The notes: a model not told the origin generated them from the sequence alone. Positions 1 to 11,236 are shown, counted from the stretch's first letter. The stretch is 64,000 nt of DNA from Haliotis asinina (GCF_037392515.1 NC_090291.1:19384001-19448000); one strand, 5' to 3'. Translations and numbers: made by a program.

Positions 1-269
1 GGTTGCAAACAAACTGCATCCATTTTTTTTCGGATGACTGGATCTGACGGAAACTTGTGCAAACTCTTGTCAGTTTCAAGTCCTGCTTTGTACTTGGACG
101 AGATTCCAGCCACCCAGTAGTTTACCATCTCTACTGACATTTTTATTGGATCGAGCGCAAATTCAGAGAACATGTATTTTCTAAACCCAACATCTCTATA
201 TACATTCTTCATGGATAACGACTTCTTTTCGTGTATATGATTTTGTTTGACAACAGTATATGAATCCAT
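1..269 (-). CDS. Partial open frame at window edge, unrecognised
   Basis: Read on the minus strand, an open frame runs from an ATG at 269 (reading MDSYTVVKQN...) through position 1 without a stop, giving about 89 codons, and leaves the window. The inner part (for example YKAGLETDKSLHKF) is not low complexity and looks protein-like, but I do not recognise a family. An AG acceptor-like pyrimidine stretch precedes the ATG, so this could be an internal exon. The 5' part overlaps an inverted repeat at 205-334, so the upstream end may be transposon sequence and the host or element origin is open. Confidence 0.3.
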   Translation of the reverse strand, partial: MDSYTVVKQNHIHEKKSLSMKNVYRDVGFRKYMFSEFALDPIKMSVEMVNYWVAGISSKYKAGLETDKSLHKFPSDPVIRKKMDAVCLQ

Positions 270-334
270 ACTGAAACGACGCATCAAGTACACAAAAAGA
301 AGTTGTTATCCACAAAGATTCTTACTTTCTTGTG
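205..334. repeat. Foldback element, family P (hammerhead-associated type)
   Basis: Inverted arms of about 30 bp (TTCATGGATAACGACTTC at the left, the complement GAAGTTGTTATCCACAAAG at the right) surround a centre containing CTGAAACGACG. The layout GAAACG, then AAAGAAGTTG, then ATCCATAAA matches the foldback elements at 47494, 55520 and 58326. The arms are diverged, so this looks like an old copy. Confidence 0.5.
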
Positions 335-1388
335 ACTGGCTATACTTCTAAAATGCCCATCAAACAGATAATCTTTCTGTACACACAATGAACCCTCAGC
401 ACATCAGCAAATGAAACAGCCAATCGGAAGCCGTCGTTACACTTGAGAGCATATCCACCCGCTATGACCGGGTTCGGTCTCCCGAGGGCTTCGTTTCGGG
501 GGAAGTAAGCCCAAGTACAAAATACTGCACTTTTGAATCGCGATTGTACGGTTATAATTGTGTTTATTTGTTTTTTTAAGAGCAGCAATGTATATTATAT
601 GTCATGAATAAGTGATAAATGTGTTTTAATTATGTTTGATTTTTTGGTTGCATGTGACCTTTAACGAAGAAGCACCGGATTATTGAATCAACAGGTAATG
701 AGTTTACATAGGAAACAAGATTGGTTACAGCTAGCTACTGTTCGGATATCGCGGGAATCGGATTGTCGGGGTCCGGACTAACGAGGCCTGACTGTACATG
801 TTAACGTTGTGGCGTTGTGAAAGATGCGTGTGATTGGTTCTAATTATTTGCACTTTTATTTATCAGCACTTTCTTCACAGCGAAAGCAGTAAATGAAGCA
901 AGGATAGATTTCTTTTTTCCGAATCTCCCACCTTAACGGAGCTCCTTTTCAGTTTAAAAGGAATTGTTAGTTTTAATATAAGTGTTATTATTATATATTC
1001 AAAGACTATTCTGAAAATATGTGTTGGCATGGCTACAAGGCCTAACGTACAATGTAATCGACTGTTTCTAGTAACTGTGTAGAATGTCCCCTTCTTGTTA
1101 ACACTATTCACTTTGGAATAGTATTTTGTTACATTGTCGTGGCCTACCGATTGAACATTTCAGACGTCCTGTCGCAACGTTCTGTACGGTATTGCTCCCC
1201 TCGGTCTTTTCTGGAATCCTCGAACTTATCTTTCGCCCAAACATTGACCACTGGTACTTCGATATGATAGGGTTCAGAAAATAACTATACGTCGCGACCC
1301 ATATTCAGCTGACATACCGTAATGTTATCGTTAAGCTGTACCATTGTACCAAATAAGACGCACCAAGTGTATGATTATTACAAAACAA
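335..1388. other. Spacer without recognisable gene
   Basis: AT-rich sequence with only short open frames on both strands. None has homology I can recognise or plausible splice context. No repeat family identified. Confidence 0.5.
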
Positions 1389-1511
1389 CGTCGTAAGAGG
1401 TGGCTCGGCTGACACAGTTCATCGTATTCCAATTGTGTAGATCGAACCCCGTGATGTTGATGACTGAATTTCCTGGTCCAGACAAGATTATTAACAGGCC
1501 TCCATCGTCTA
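1389..1511 (+). repeat. S2 SINE fragment, diverged
   Basis: Matches the middle of S2: CGTCGTAAGAGG, then CATCGTATTCCAATTG, then TCCTGGTCCAGAC and GATTATTAACAG. The 3' tail is missing and there are internal deletions. Confidence 0.55.
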
Positions 1512-1876
1512 GACGGAATGTTGCTGAGTATGGCATAGAGCTCACTTCACACTCCCTCACAGCAAACAGTATTTTCCCCGATTTTAATACCAAACTGAAA
1601 TGCACCTGAATACATAGGTGCGTATACTCATAGGACATAATGTATGCAGGTATACGTACACAAGGAGAAGATTACACCATGACCAGGTGTAAATGTAAAG
1701 TTACACCAGTGTGCATTTGCACTGTGTACGAATGTATATGATGTCTTGTTAAGGTTCAACAAGGGGGTGATGTAATTAACATATCTGCTGTTGTTCCTTT
1801 CCAATGAGAAGACAATGGTTCAGTAATCCTAAGTGTGGGCTTTTAAGTAGTATCAACGTTCCATAGACATTTGCTG

Positions 1877-2035
1877 CGATGGGGTAGCCGAGTGGTTAAA
1901 GCGTTCGCTCGTCACGCCGAAGACCCGAGTTCGATTCCCCACATGGCTACAATCTGTTAAGCCAATTTCTGATGTTCCGAGCCGTGACATTGCTGGAATG
2001 TTGCCAAAAGCTAAACCCATCTCACTCACACTTGC
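1877..2035 (+). repeat. S1 tRNA-derived SINE, near full length
   Basis: The head GGGGTAGCCGAGTGGTTAAA is an A-box and GAGTTCGATTCC a B-box of RNA polymerase III promoters. They are followed by the S1 body (GTTAAGCCAATTTCTG) and the shared tail (GACATTGCTGGAATGTTGCC ... CTCACTCAC). A good reference copy in the window. Confidence 0.8.
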
Positions 2036-2199
2036 AGGCATTCACTGGTGTATGGACAATGTCTTCGGTAGATTTCAAGGAGTCTAAAGTTTGAAGAATT
2101 CAGGCCAAAACTCATATTGGTAATGACAACAGTTTTCATCAGATGCATTTAAATTGCCCCAACACACTGACTGTCACTGACACAACTCCTGTACAAGAT

Positions 2200-2361
2200 T
2201 GGGCGGTGGGGTAGCCTTGCGGCTAAAGCGTTCGCTCGTCCCGCCGAAGATCCGGTTCGTTTCTCTACAGTAGTGCAATATGTAAAGCCCATTTCTGGCA
2301 TCCCTGGTCGTGATATTGCTGGAATATGGCTAATAGCGGCGTAAAACTAAACTCTCTCACC
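2200..2361 (+). repeat. S1 tRNA-derived SINE
   Basis: Head GGGCGGTGGGGTAGCC with a diverged B-box, body AAGCCCATTTCTGGCATCC, and tail ATATTGCTGGAATATGG to GCGGCGTAAAACTAAACTC. Same orientation as the copy at 1877. Confidence 0.8.
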
Positions 2362-2678
2362 CTAAAAAATGCAAAGACGCACTAAATCAAGAAGCCTGCA
2401 CAGAGGACCAAATGTAGTTCAGGGATCCAGAAAACAGAATTCCTTTGTATTACATTGGTCATCATGATGTGATCCCCACTAAATGAGGAACGGATAATAA
2501 TATACGTATAAAATGCATTGTCATTCCATATTTCATTATTATTCACACTAAATTCATTATGCAGTAGTGGTTATATATACAAACAAACGTGATCATATTG
2601 TGTATTCGTAACCAATTCGTTCAATGAAATTGTAACGAACATGCATGGTTTGAAGACTAAGATCTCCAGGAAATCAGT

Positions 2679-5600
2679 CTAAACGCGTAGAGTAGGACAA
2701 CTGTTAATGTTGTTCACACAGTTCTCGATCCACTGTATGTAGTTCGCTACCTCGGTGATGAAGATGGGTAGCTCGGGTGTCGTCACTCCGCCGCTGCTGA
2801 CGAGGCAGTTGTTGGTACTGATGATGCCTCTAAGCCACCACTTGTTGGCCCTGTGGCACACCACAATACCGCCCCAGTCCGACTGAAATAGTCACTTGTG
2901 GTCATGAGCGTCACAATATGGAAAGAAATTCCCTAGTATATTTTAAATTCAATTTCAGAGACAATATGTGTATAAACTAAATTCTTTTAAATAGTGGTTC
3001 AGTTTTCTCTGAATTATTATTACACATATCGTGCGATGACGTGTGTGGCAGAATGAGGATAAAAACAGAATATTGCATCTTTGCAAAATCTAACGGCAAA
3101 GATGGAACTTTTCAATCATAACATAATTAGACAATTATACGTAATTGTTTAGTAAGCGCTATTCCCGTATGAATCATGATATTTATGTAATTCTTAATAA
3201 TATTAGTAATAACACACAACATTCAAAATACATGGTGAAAAAATAGGACAATCAGGGCACTGCTCTCAGGCTTGGGATGCGATGATATAACCCACGTTTT
3301 GTCCTGCAAGCTGATATTGAACCATCGCTTTGAAAAGATATGTAAAGGACAACGTGAGAATGTATCTATATGTTTGACGTACCAGACATGTTTGAACAGA
3401 CGGGTTGTCGGGTCTGCCTATGACGACACCATCTGGCAAAAACGTCTGGGGATATACATACTGCATAATAGCTTCAGTGAGTTGCCTGCTGTACATCTTG
3501 ATGTGAGCCTGTTGTGGGATGTTGGGCGGCCCAGAGTTTTTATCTGTTACAATCATGGCTTCCGATGAGAATGTTTCAGTTGCAATACAGTTACGTTGAA
3601 TGGATGATTGCATATTGTACTACGCCGCTCTTAGCGATATTCTAGCTGTATCAGGACGAGGGACATCAGAAATGTGTTTTACACATTGTACCTATGTGGG
3701 AATGGAACCCAGGTCTACGGCGAGACGAGCAACCACTTTACCCACTCGGCTACTCCAAAGCCGTTTGGTCTTGTGAAAGAATGTAGTCGAGGTGAAATTA
3801 AGATTCTTTGATTCCTTAACAGAGTAGACTACACTGATTGAGGAAGCTCGTTACAGATATTGTAAAATATTTGAAGAATTATTTTCTCATCATAAATATC
3901 GTCCACTGAATGCACCGAACAGATAATTACTTGCACCTTGCATGCAATAGGTAGTTTTCATAGAGGGCATGTAACATACACATACCTTCAAACCATGCCG
4001 GAGGCAATGAATATCAATTTGTCAAGCAGTCATGACGTTTTACGGGTCGACCTTTCTGGGAGTTTAGCATTAACACAAACACAACCCTTACTACTCGTAT
4101 CACCAACAGAAGCCATGATGCACGTGTCATCCACTTCCGGTACGTCATGGGTGCTTGTAGCCCTGCTGCGTTTGGGTTCCAGACAGGCCGGGTGTTTGCA
4201 GTTGTTGTACTGGATGCGGGATCTCAGCTTGAAGATAGCGATGTTGTTGCCTTGGAGGAAAACATGAATCAAAACGATGATGTACGTCTTGAAATATGTT
4301 TCTTGTTTAACGTCATACTCAGCAATAATCCAACTGAGTCAGATCCAGACAATTCAGAAACTGACATTCTTAACGGTCTGTACATTCGGATGCGCGAACC
4401 AAGTCACGAGCCTGACCAGCCGATCCCGTTAGTCGTGACTTATGACAAGGATAGGCTGATCAAAATCATTTCTAACCAGAACATTCCAAAAAATTTTCCA
4501 CTTCTGTTTTACTTAGAATACCTGACCACACCGCATGACTGTTATATATTCCACATGTCCTGTAATTCATTTGCCTCAACACGCTTCTTGGACAAGTTAA
4601 AATGCCTTTAGATTATACCATGTCGTAATTCTAGATAACTCCACCACAGTTAATACGTAACCGTTTGTACAAGTGATCACCCTATGCAATATGCATATAT
4701 CTGTCTCTCCGTACATGCACATACAAGCTATACTAACTTGTTGTGATATTGTTGTAGTCTTCGTGGATCTTTATTTCCTCCACTTCAAAGGAATCTTCAG
4801 GAAGACCGTCGCTGCTATAGTCAACTGTTCTGCTGTCATAATTTCCAAGTATAACTCTCGTTGCCTGTCGTGCAGCTGCAGCGTTTGGTCCGTATAGTCT
4901 GGGAAACAATTTTTGTTACAATAATGACCTCTACATTTCTAATATTGAGGCAAACCCCTTCATGACCCAAACTGTGATTGTATGTAATTTTAATGCTTTG
5001 TATGGGTTAACAAAGGATGACAGCACTTGAACATCTGTTCAAGACTCAGACTCGGCTTTTCCTCACTGTGCTGGAGTAGCCGTGTCATTTTCTTACTACA
5101 ATTAATTGTTTCAGAAACAGGAATTGACATAATATTACTTGGGCGTGAAGCCACGTGGACGCTAGTAAATATCGCTGACTACAGTGTAAACATCCTTCCT
5201 GCTCCCCCCTCCCTCCATGTGTAAAGGTCATCCGGTTCAACACCATTTAGTGACAATGAAACAATGTTGTCAACTGGTGCACTGACTCGTAGAAGTCCGA
5301 GAGAAATCCTGTTTGAGAAACTGCTTCCTTGTCACATGTCAGTGAAGCAGACATTTGGCAATTTCATCAAGCAGAATATGGGAAAATCGGGTGACGTACA
5401 CAGTGCTGTTATTATGTTGATGGCACATGTCCGCAAAAAAGTCTCCCCACTTAATTGACAGATGGAATATTTTACTGAAATGAAATTGGTACTTTTTTTT
5501 CTAATGTTTTATTTGGATTTATTCACAATGGAAGATCAAGGTTAGAACTGGTCTTCAGCAACCCATGCCTTTCTGAAGAGGCTACTATCGGGACCGGATT

Positions 5601-8506
5601 GTCAGAGCCTGTCTCTGACACTGACTTAGTCTACTGTGCCATCTGTGCCCAAAATAGTTTTTTGTTTCAAAGGAGGTAATACTTACGGAGCAGCACACAT
5701 GGCGGAAGTAAGAATATATTGGTCACTGATGATTGCTCCACCACACACTGTCAGGTTGCCGAAGTTGAAGCTGTTGCTCAAGTTGGAGTTGTAGTAGACC
5801 TTGATGCTGACGAGAGGGGTGTAAGGCCACGTGCACTTCAAAATGTTTTGACCTCCCAAAATTCTTGAATGTACTAATTCTTCACCGCATCGATCTGTGG
5901 GCATGATTTATTACTAAAAACATGTACAATACTGATACCAACATTCAAATCTGCTTGAGCGGAACGAAACACTAATTATATTGCAAATGCAGTGTATGAG
6001 TGTGGGCGTGCGCGTGCGAGTGGGTCTGTGCGTCTCATTTGACCACCCGATCTGCTTAGTCGACAAGTAACCGAAGGTCAATTCTGTGACCCAGAACTTC
6101 ACGGGTCCCTTGGGTCCTGTAAAGCATACTGCAAACTAGATGACATGGTCAACGATAGCCCCCAACGTATGCAACACAAGCCATAAGACAGATATTATTA
6201 TGTCTGGGAAGTTATGCATATATGATTATTTTCATTAAACATCCGTAGTGACATCATTGATTTTGTGGAGCACTGATGATATCCGATAGTGTCATATCTT
6301 CATATCTGCTTTACAGAGTGTCATAAAGATGGGTCAATGTTACAACAGCGTGCTTGTACACATCATTGTGTTTGTAAATATTGTCCAGAGGAAGGCATGA
6401 AATATGTGTATGAATAAACATTTAAAAAAAGAACAGTTTTATTTCCATTTTAGGCAATGCAGAGTACATTTCTTGAAATAGTCAACGGTCGCGTTCATTG
6501 TCTAATATCTGTTGTGATTGAGTTGTGTTTGACGTAACTCTGGGAAACACGCTGGGACAACGCTTACTACTGGCAAACAAGGATAAGCTGGACCGGCACA
6601 GAGAACGCGTTTTCGAGAGCTACGTGCCCGGCAATGAGCAAACCCATTTGGTTGTGAAAGGTAGAGCGGGCATAGGCTAGTGCACGTGCAGCGCATGACG
6701 ATGAAATTGAAATTGATTTCGCTGCACACACCATGCACATAACTGTCATGTGGTCGGTGCAGCAAGTCGGCAGTACACTACACTTGATTACAGACAACCT
6801 GGGGCCCCTTCGCTCACAATGACTAGGTCCAGTGAGTGGTACTCATACATGCTAAAACGGGTCATTTGTCAGGTTGGTGTTCAACTTATCCTTGTTTGCC
6901 AGTAAGACTGTACCATGAGAGGGATTAATCTTACCTGAGGAACACTGGTTTTCTATGCATGGTTGTGTTTGGAAATATGGCCCTGAACAGTATCCCGTGA
7001 CGCACGTGTGAGATCTCCTCCGTACCCCTTGTCCACACGTGACAGAGCACGTGCTCCACTTGGACCACACTGACCAGGCACCATCTTCTGCGCACACAAG
7101 CCTTGTGTCATCAGTAATGTTTAACTCACACCAGCCACACAGTTTGGAATAGTGATGCTTTTGTATCACGGCACAGAAACTCAATCGACTACATGTCGAC
7201 TCCAGGTGAATACTGGACTTCTATGTTAAATTTAAATTTGAAATCTATCTATAAGTGTTCTTATAGAATTTACATGTTTGTAATCCCCAGATGTTCATTG
7301 GTATGGTGAGTTTTGGTGATTCCTTCTGTTGATGTGTTTTGCTCGGGCTTTCCAAAACGTAGCAAAATTATTGATAACACCATCAGGCTTCACTATATGC
7401 CAAAAAACAATATCCATTTAGGCCCGAGTTTGTTTTCTAGTTGGATAAAAAAAGCCTGCGTTTGTAATGTGAGTATATTTGTAATGTAATATAATTGTAT
7501 GTCATTTTTGGTACCTCCTGAATGATGGTATGTCCTGAGATAATATCATGTAAGATATGTTCAGAATGATCCGTCATAATCAACAGCCAAAGATTTAGAT
7601 TGTTTCACATAGATTTATACAGGGGCTGTTTTCTAAGTACACACCCATTTTGATCTTTCAAAAACATTGTGTTCGGAAATATATATCACACACCCATTTT
7701 ATATATCTGAACACAATGTTTTTGAAAGATCAAAATGGGTGTGTATATCTGAACACAATGTTTTTGAAAGATCAAAATGGGTGTGTCCTTAGATAACAAC
7801 CCCTATATATAAGCTGGTACTGTTTACTCTAGATTGGGAGCTGGCACTTGTGTGACTTCAGTATTTCGACTGAACCCTTGACCTTTGGATCATGTATGAA
7901 TAGTGAACACATTAGAGTCGGTTATGTCCTTATGAAAGTCATCTGAAAGTAGGTGAGTTTGATTCTAGCGGACCTATAACAATCTAAAGCACACAAAATG
8001 TTTCATTCCTATTTTGATTCCTGATGTCTGTAATGCATTTATTGCAGATTTTGCATTTTGCGGGGTGCCAAGATAAAAAAGGTTAAACAAAACGGGGATC
8101 TTGAGGCTAGAACGTAGCCAACCAATTTGCTTGAGGTTCACAGATAATATATAGAAAAACAGAACACAAAAACAGCTGCATTTATACTCATTGTCCTGGT
8201 GAGGCTCACTCCTTTTTGATATCCCCTCGTACCAGCACATACCTCCACCTTGACGACAGCACACACCGACAAAACACAGTCTGTCATATGTGTTTGTTTG
8301 TTGTGTCTCCTGGGTATAGCATGCTGGCCGACAGCTTCCCCGGTATAACTGGGCACACACTGAAAAGTTTAAATCCATCACGCGCATTATCGAAACATTA
8401 TTATCACAAGAAATATTTTGTTCAGCCTAAGGCATGGAAACTATACCTGATGTCGTTATCGGAAAAAGATGCATCTTTAATTGATTGTGGTTTTACTTGT
8501 TTTTGC

Positions 8507-8589
<83 letters not shown>

Positions 8590-9055
8590 GTTGACTCCTG
8601 AGACTTCAGTCGCACAAGGAAGCGTTTATGTGATACACGTGGTCTCACCTTAGGTATGTGAGTTTGTACAAAATTGCCTCCGTTCAAACAGCAGAGAATG
8701 GGTACCCGGTGGGATAAGCCATGTGACTTTGTGCAGTGTCTTGATTATTAGCACTATGAGCAGTCACCAAGTGAATGGAGTTTATAAGTATTATAAATGC
8801 ATTTATCATTATTCTTAATATACTGCACCGCAAAAGAAAAGCAACTGATTTTTTCAAGTTTTTAAATAGAAGACATAACATGAACCCTTACTTTTATGAG
8901 ATTTCGTTTTGTTTCTTTTGTTGTTCATAGTAGTAGTATTTTACAGTATGAATACTAAGTAAGAACAACTTACGGGTATGGCGGATATACTGAGCTCCCA
9001 AGGATGCCAGCTGCGCTGCTAAAAGCAGCACAATCGTCACGCTGAAAACTGTCAT
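2679..9055 (-). CDS. Gene A: secreted defensin-like / TSP1 / serine protease homolog (pseudoprotease)
   Basis: Eight coding exons (minus strand): 9055-8974 signal peptide, 8359-8243 defensin-like, 7087-6935 TSP1, 5894-5687, 4898-4738, 4250-4092, 3543-3383, 2882-2679. They join in phase to 414 aa. Residues 1-21 are a signal peptide (MTVFSVTIVLLLAAQLASLG). Residues 28-66 carry six cysteines spaced C-x7-C-x3-C-x14-C-x4-CC; residues 67-117 are a TSP1 repeat. The S1 domain follows an activation motif HSR-ILGG. All three catalytic positions are changed: LTSAMC (His57 to Met), SNNIAI (Asp102 to Asn) and SDWGGI (Ser195 to Trp). Asp194, Cys42-Cys58 and the prodomain Cys (DRCGEE) that pairs with Cys122 in chymotrypsin are kept. 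The protein is thus expected to be secreted, foldable and non-catalytic, with its N-terminal modules tethered after cleavage. The ATG at 9055 is chosen over the in-frame ATG at 9079 because a TATA box lies at 9086-9092. Function as an immune or adhesion factor is inferred. Confidence 0.85.
3622..3764 (-). repeat. S1 SINE in gene A intron 7-6
   Basis: Reverse copy: tail CGCCGCTCTTAGCGATATTC at the left, GACATCAGAAATG body, and tRNA-like head (CACTCGGCTACTCC) at the right end. Confidence 0.75.
4395..4465 (-). repeat. S2 SINE fragment
   Basis: CGAACCAAGTCACGAGCCTG and CCGATCCCGTTAGTCGTGAC match the reverse S2 head region. It lies in the intron downstream of gene A exon 5. Confidence 0.5.
5531..5612 (+). 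repeat. S2 SINE head fragment
   Basis: AGGTTAGAACTGGTCTTCAG and CAACCCATGCC, then GAAGAGGCTACTATCGGGAC, match the 5' head of S2. It is truncated after about 80 bp. Confidence 0.6.
6567..6906. mobile_element. Possible short TIR element in gene A intron 3
   Basis: ACTGGCAAACAAGGATAAGC at 6571 is repeated inverted as CAACTTATCCTTGTTTGCCAG at 6882, giving about 22-bp ends around 340 bp. The interior has no coding signal I recognise. The right end lies 28 bp from the TSP1 exon donor. No clear target-site duplication was seen, so it could also be an inverted duplication. Confidence 0.4.
6935..7087 (-). CDS. Exon 3 of gene A: thrombospondin type 1 repeat
   Basis: This 153-nt exon is phase 1-1. It reads DGAWSVWSKWSTC, the W-x2-W-x2-W-x2-C signature of TSP1, then CSVTCGQGVRRRSHTC and three more cysteines (six in all). 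TSP1 repeats usually bind glycosaminoglycans or other proteins outside the cell. The donor GTAAGA is good; the acceptor GCGCAG has a weak pyrimidine tract. Because both ends are phase 1 the exon can be gained or skipped without breaking the frame. Confidence 0.85.
7620..7805. mobile_element. Mariner-like MITE with internal 42-bp duplication
   Basis: Terminal inverted repeats of about 55 bp (CAGGGGCTGTTTTCTAAG at the left, TAGGGGTTGTTATCTAAG as the complement of the right end) are bounded by TA on both sides. The right arm contains two tandem copies of a 42-bp unit with ATCAAAATGGGTGTGT. It has no coding capacity and is non-autonomous. It lies in gene A intron 2. Confidence 0.7.
8243..8359 (-). 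CDS. Exon 2 of gene A: six-cysteine defensin-like module
   Basis: A 117-nt phase 1-1 exon between acceptor TTTTCAG and donor GTATGT. The peptide LCAQLYRGSCRPAC ... LCFVGVCCRQ has cysteines spaced 7, 3, 14, 4, 0. That is close to the C-terminal domain of molluscan big defensins (x6, x3, x13-14, x4, 0) and to beta-defensins. It has no long hydrophobic big-defensin N-terminus. A second GT six bases upstream (8248-8247, GTGGAG) would remove two codons and keep the frame. Family assignment rests on spacing only. Confidence 0.65.
8508..8589. repeat. (GATA)n microsatellite
   Basis: About 20 uninterrupted GATA units. The apparent open frames across it are repeat artefacts. Confidence 0.95.
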
Positions 9056-9085
9056 TTTCAAATGTTCCTGGACACCCATGCTTCA

Positions 9086-9092
9086 TTATATA
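9086..9092 (-). promoter_or_regulatory. TATA box of gene A
   Basis: On the minus strand GCTATATAATG. A start of transcription about 30 nt downstream would fall near 9060, just above the ATG at 9055. This argues for a very short leader and for that ATG. Confidence 0.5.
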
Positions 9093-9450
9093 GCCCTGGA
9101 AACTATGTGAAACATTACACTCCTTGCACACAGAACCGTTTAACGCCCAATACCAGGTAATTACACCATACTCTTTAGGAAAGACGGTTCTGAAGGCATT
9201 CCAAGAGGAATTATACGCTTAGGTGTTAGTTCTTTTGTAGTCTGCAAATGATGCTGAGTTTCTATGACAGTCGTTGGTTGTTTTAAGATTTTTGGCGACA
9301 AACCCAGTGCATAGTGCGCACGGCTATTTTGCACCCATAAACACGGTCTGAAGATCAGAGTTTAGAGTTAGAAGTTAGGAGTTTAATCTAGCACAGTAAA
9401 CAAATGGACGTGTTTTGACGCTGCCGGTTGTGCCTTTGCCTGTGCCCTTG

Positions 9451-9580
9451 GATCGGTGGGGTAAACTGGAGGTTAAAGCGTGCACTGGTCACTACGAATA
9501 CCCAAGTTCGATTCCCAACATGGGTATCGTTTTTGGTGTCCCCCTTGCTGGAATATTGCTAAACGCTAAACTCACTTACA
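9451..9580 (+). repeat. S1 SINE
   Basis: Head GGATCGGTGGGGTAAACTGG, B-box AAGTTCGATTCCC, tail TTGCTGGAATATTGCTAAAC and CTAAACTCACTTAC. The body is shortened. Confidence 0.7.
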
Positions 9581-9964
9581 CTATGGTCTTATGAAGTGAG
9601 TCACTATAACACATAGATGTTAGTTATAAATGTCATGACTTTGCCTTATACTGGTAGTCATGGTTACAATGTAGGCTATTTAAACAACGTTCTTTATTCA
9701 AGAACGTAAAATCGCCTACTGTGCAATGTTATGTTTTAGAACCTTTACTCTACATTTTATAAAGAAAATCTCCCTGGGTGTCTTTTGTGATGACATAGAT
9801 CAATTCAAGTACAAATACATTTTCAAAGTCCAGAACTCGCCTGTGAATTTTACACTTTAATCGACGAGTGTTAGTACAATTTAATATCAAATAACACAAT
9901 GGGAGATTCTTTTTATCATCTGATATCATTCTGCAAATTCTGTGTGTTTGACTGACTGATAGAG

Positions 9965-10055
9965 TTGGGTTTTACGCCGTTTTTAGCAATATTCCTGCAA
10001 TATTACGGCGAGGGACACCAGAAATGGGCTTCACACATTGTACCCATGTGGGGTA
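9965..10055 (-). repeat. S1 SINE, truncated at the head
   Basis: Tail GGGTTTTACGCCGTTTTTAG, then GGGACACCAGAAATGGGCTT and CATTGTACCCATGTGGGG. The tRNA-like head is absent. The 60 bp before it resemble the sequence before the S1 copy at 26303. Confidence 0.65.
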
Positions 10056-10194
10056 ACGTGCTTGAGGATGTAGACAGAATATAGCGAGTGCCTGGAGCGT
10101 AAAATGTAAAGGTAACCAAATTCAGTTGCAGAGATATGTCTGACTGCATTTGATTAGGACGCCATGGTAACCGAACTCGTGGTGGTGAGAGTTA

Positions 10195-10355
10195 AAGACG
10201 AATCTCAGGTGACTAACAGGATCGAACAGGCTAAGTAGCTTGGGTGATGCACGTCAATGTATCCAAGTCCGCATATCGATGCTCATGCTATTAACCATTT
10301 GATATTGTGGTTATATCCCTGGAATATTTCTTTCATATGTCGCGTTAAACAACAT
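10195..10355 (+). repeat. S2 SINE, strongly diverged
   Basis: GACTAACAGGATCGAACAGG, GATGCTCATGCTATTAACCA and a tail of the GCGTTAAACAACA type rather than the AAACTAAACTCAC type. Confidence 0.5.
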
Positions 10356-10634
10356 AGTGGCATGGTAACCCTTGACGTCACAATGACCAACAGACATACA
10401 ATTTCGTCATAGCTTTGTCTCACTTAACCGATATCGCCAGTATAAACACGTTGTTATGTATATTGAACGCTTATAACAGGTCCAAACTGCGGGTGACCGG
10501 CAGCATCAGTCAACGCCGCTCGACAGATAGAAAGATGGCTTGAACCCGACTTATGGGATCGCGTGGTCAGGCTTGCTCATGTGACTGACAAACGGCGTTG
10601 TATCCCAAATGTTAGCTCGATGCTGGGTGATGGA

Positions 10635-10900
10635 CAGTACGTTCCCAGCGTCCTAACGTTCTCGTGAGAGGTCGCTTAGTGACCTGTGTAAACAGACACG
10701 GCTTGGGTCGTCGATCATACTATCAGTCAGTGGATCGTCTAGTTCATGGGCGAATATTTACAGGTTGTAGAGGAGCTGGAATATTATGCGGCGTTAGAGT
10801 ACATTCACCCAGTTCTAAATCTCACCTCCCGTGATTAGACTAGGATACGGATTAGAAATCTTCAGCAATCCATGCATGTTGTAAGAGGCGATTAACGGGA
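10635..10900 (+). repeat. Dispersed repeat related to 41665-41890
   Basis: Shares with 41665-41890 the blocks CTAACGTTCTCGTGAGAGGT, ATACTATCAGTCAGTGGATC and CAGTTCTAAATCTCAC in the same order and orientation. It runs into an S2-like head (TTCAGCAATCCATGC). It is probably a longer S2-related composite. Confidence 0.55.
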
Positions 10901-10960
10901 TCGGGTGGTCAAATGTCATCATTCGATGTTTCGATGTTTAACATGTCAATCACGGGAGTG

Positions 10961-11236
10961 AGTGAGTGAGTTTAGTTTCACGCCGCACTTAGCAATATTC
11001 CAGCTATATGGCGACGGTCTGTAAATAATCGACCCTGGACCAGACAATCCACAGATCTACAACATGAGCATCGATCTGTGCAACTGAGAACCGATGACAT
11101 GTGTCAACCAAATCAGCGAGCCTGGCCACCCGATCCCGTCAGTCGCCTCTTACGACAAGCATGGTCGCCTTTTATGGCAAGCATGGGTTGCTGAAGGCCT
11201 GTTCTACCCTGGGACCTTCACGGGTCCTCACGGGAG
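10961..11236 (-). repeat. S2 SINE, near full length
   Basis: Reverse copy from the shared tail (GTGAGTGAGTGAGTTTAG, AGCAATATTCCAGCTATATG) to the head GGGACCTTCACGGGTC. CCAGACAATCC and CCGATCCCGTCAGTCGCC lie between. A good reference copy. Confidence 0.8.

Noticed and set aside
1877-1950. Possible tRNA gene (A and B boxes)
   Set aside because: The anticodon and acceptor stems do not form, and the same head recurs with SINE bodies throughout the window.
8493-8687. Open frame reading SIYL repeats
   Set aside because: Translation of the GATA microsatellite.
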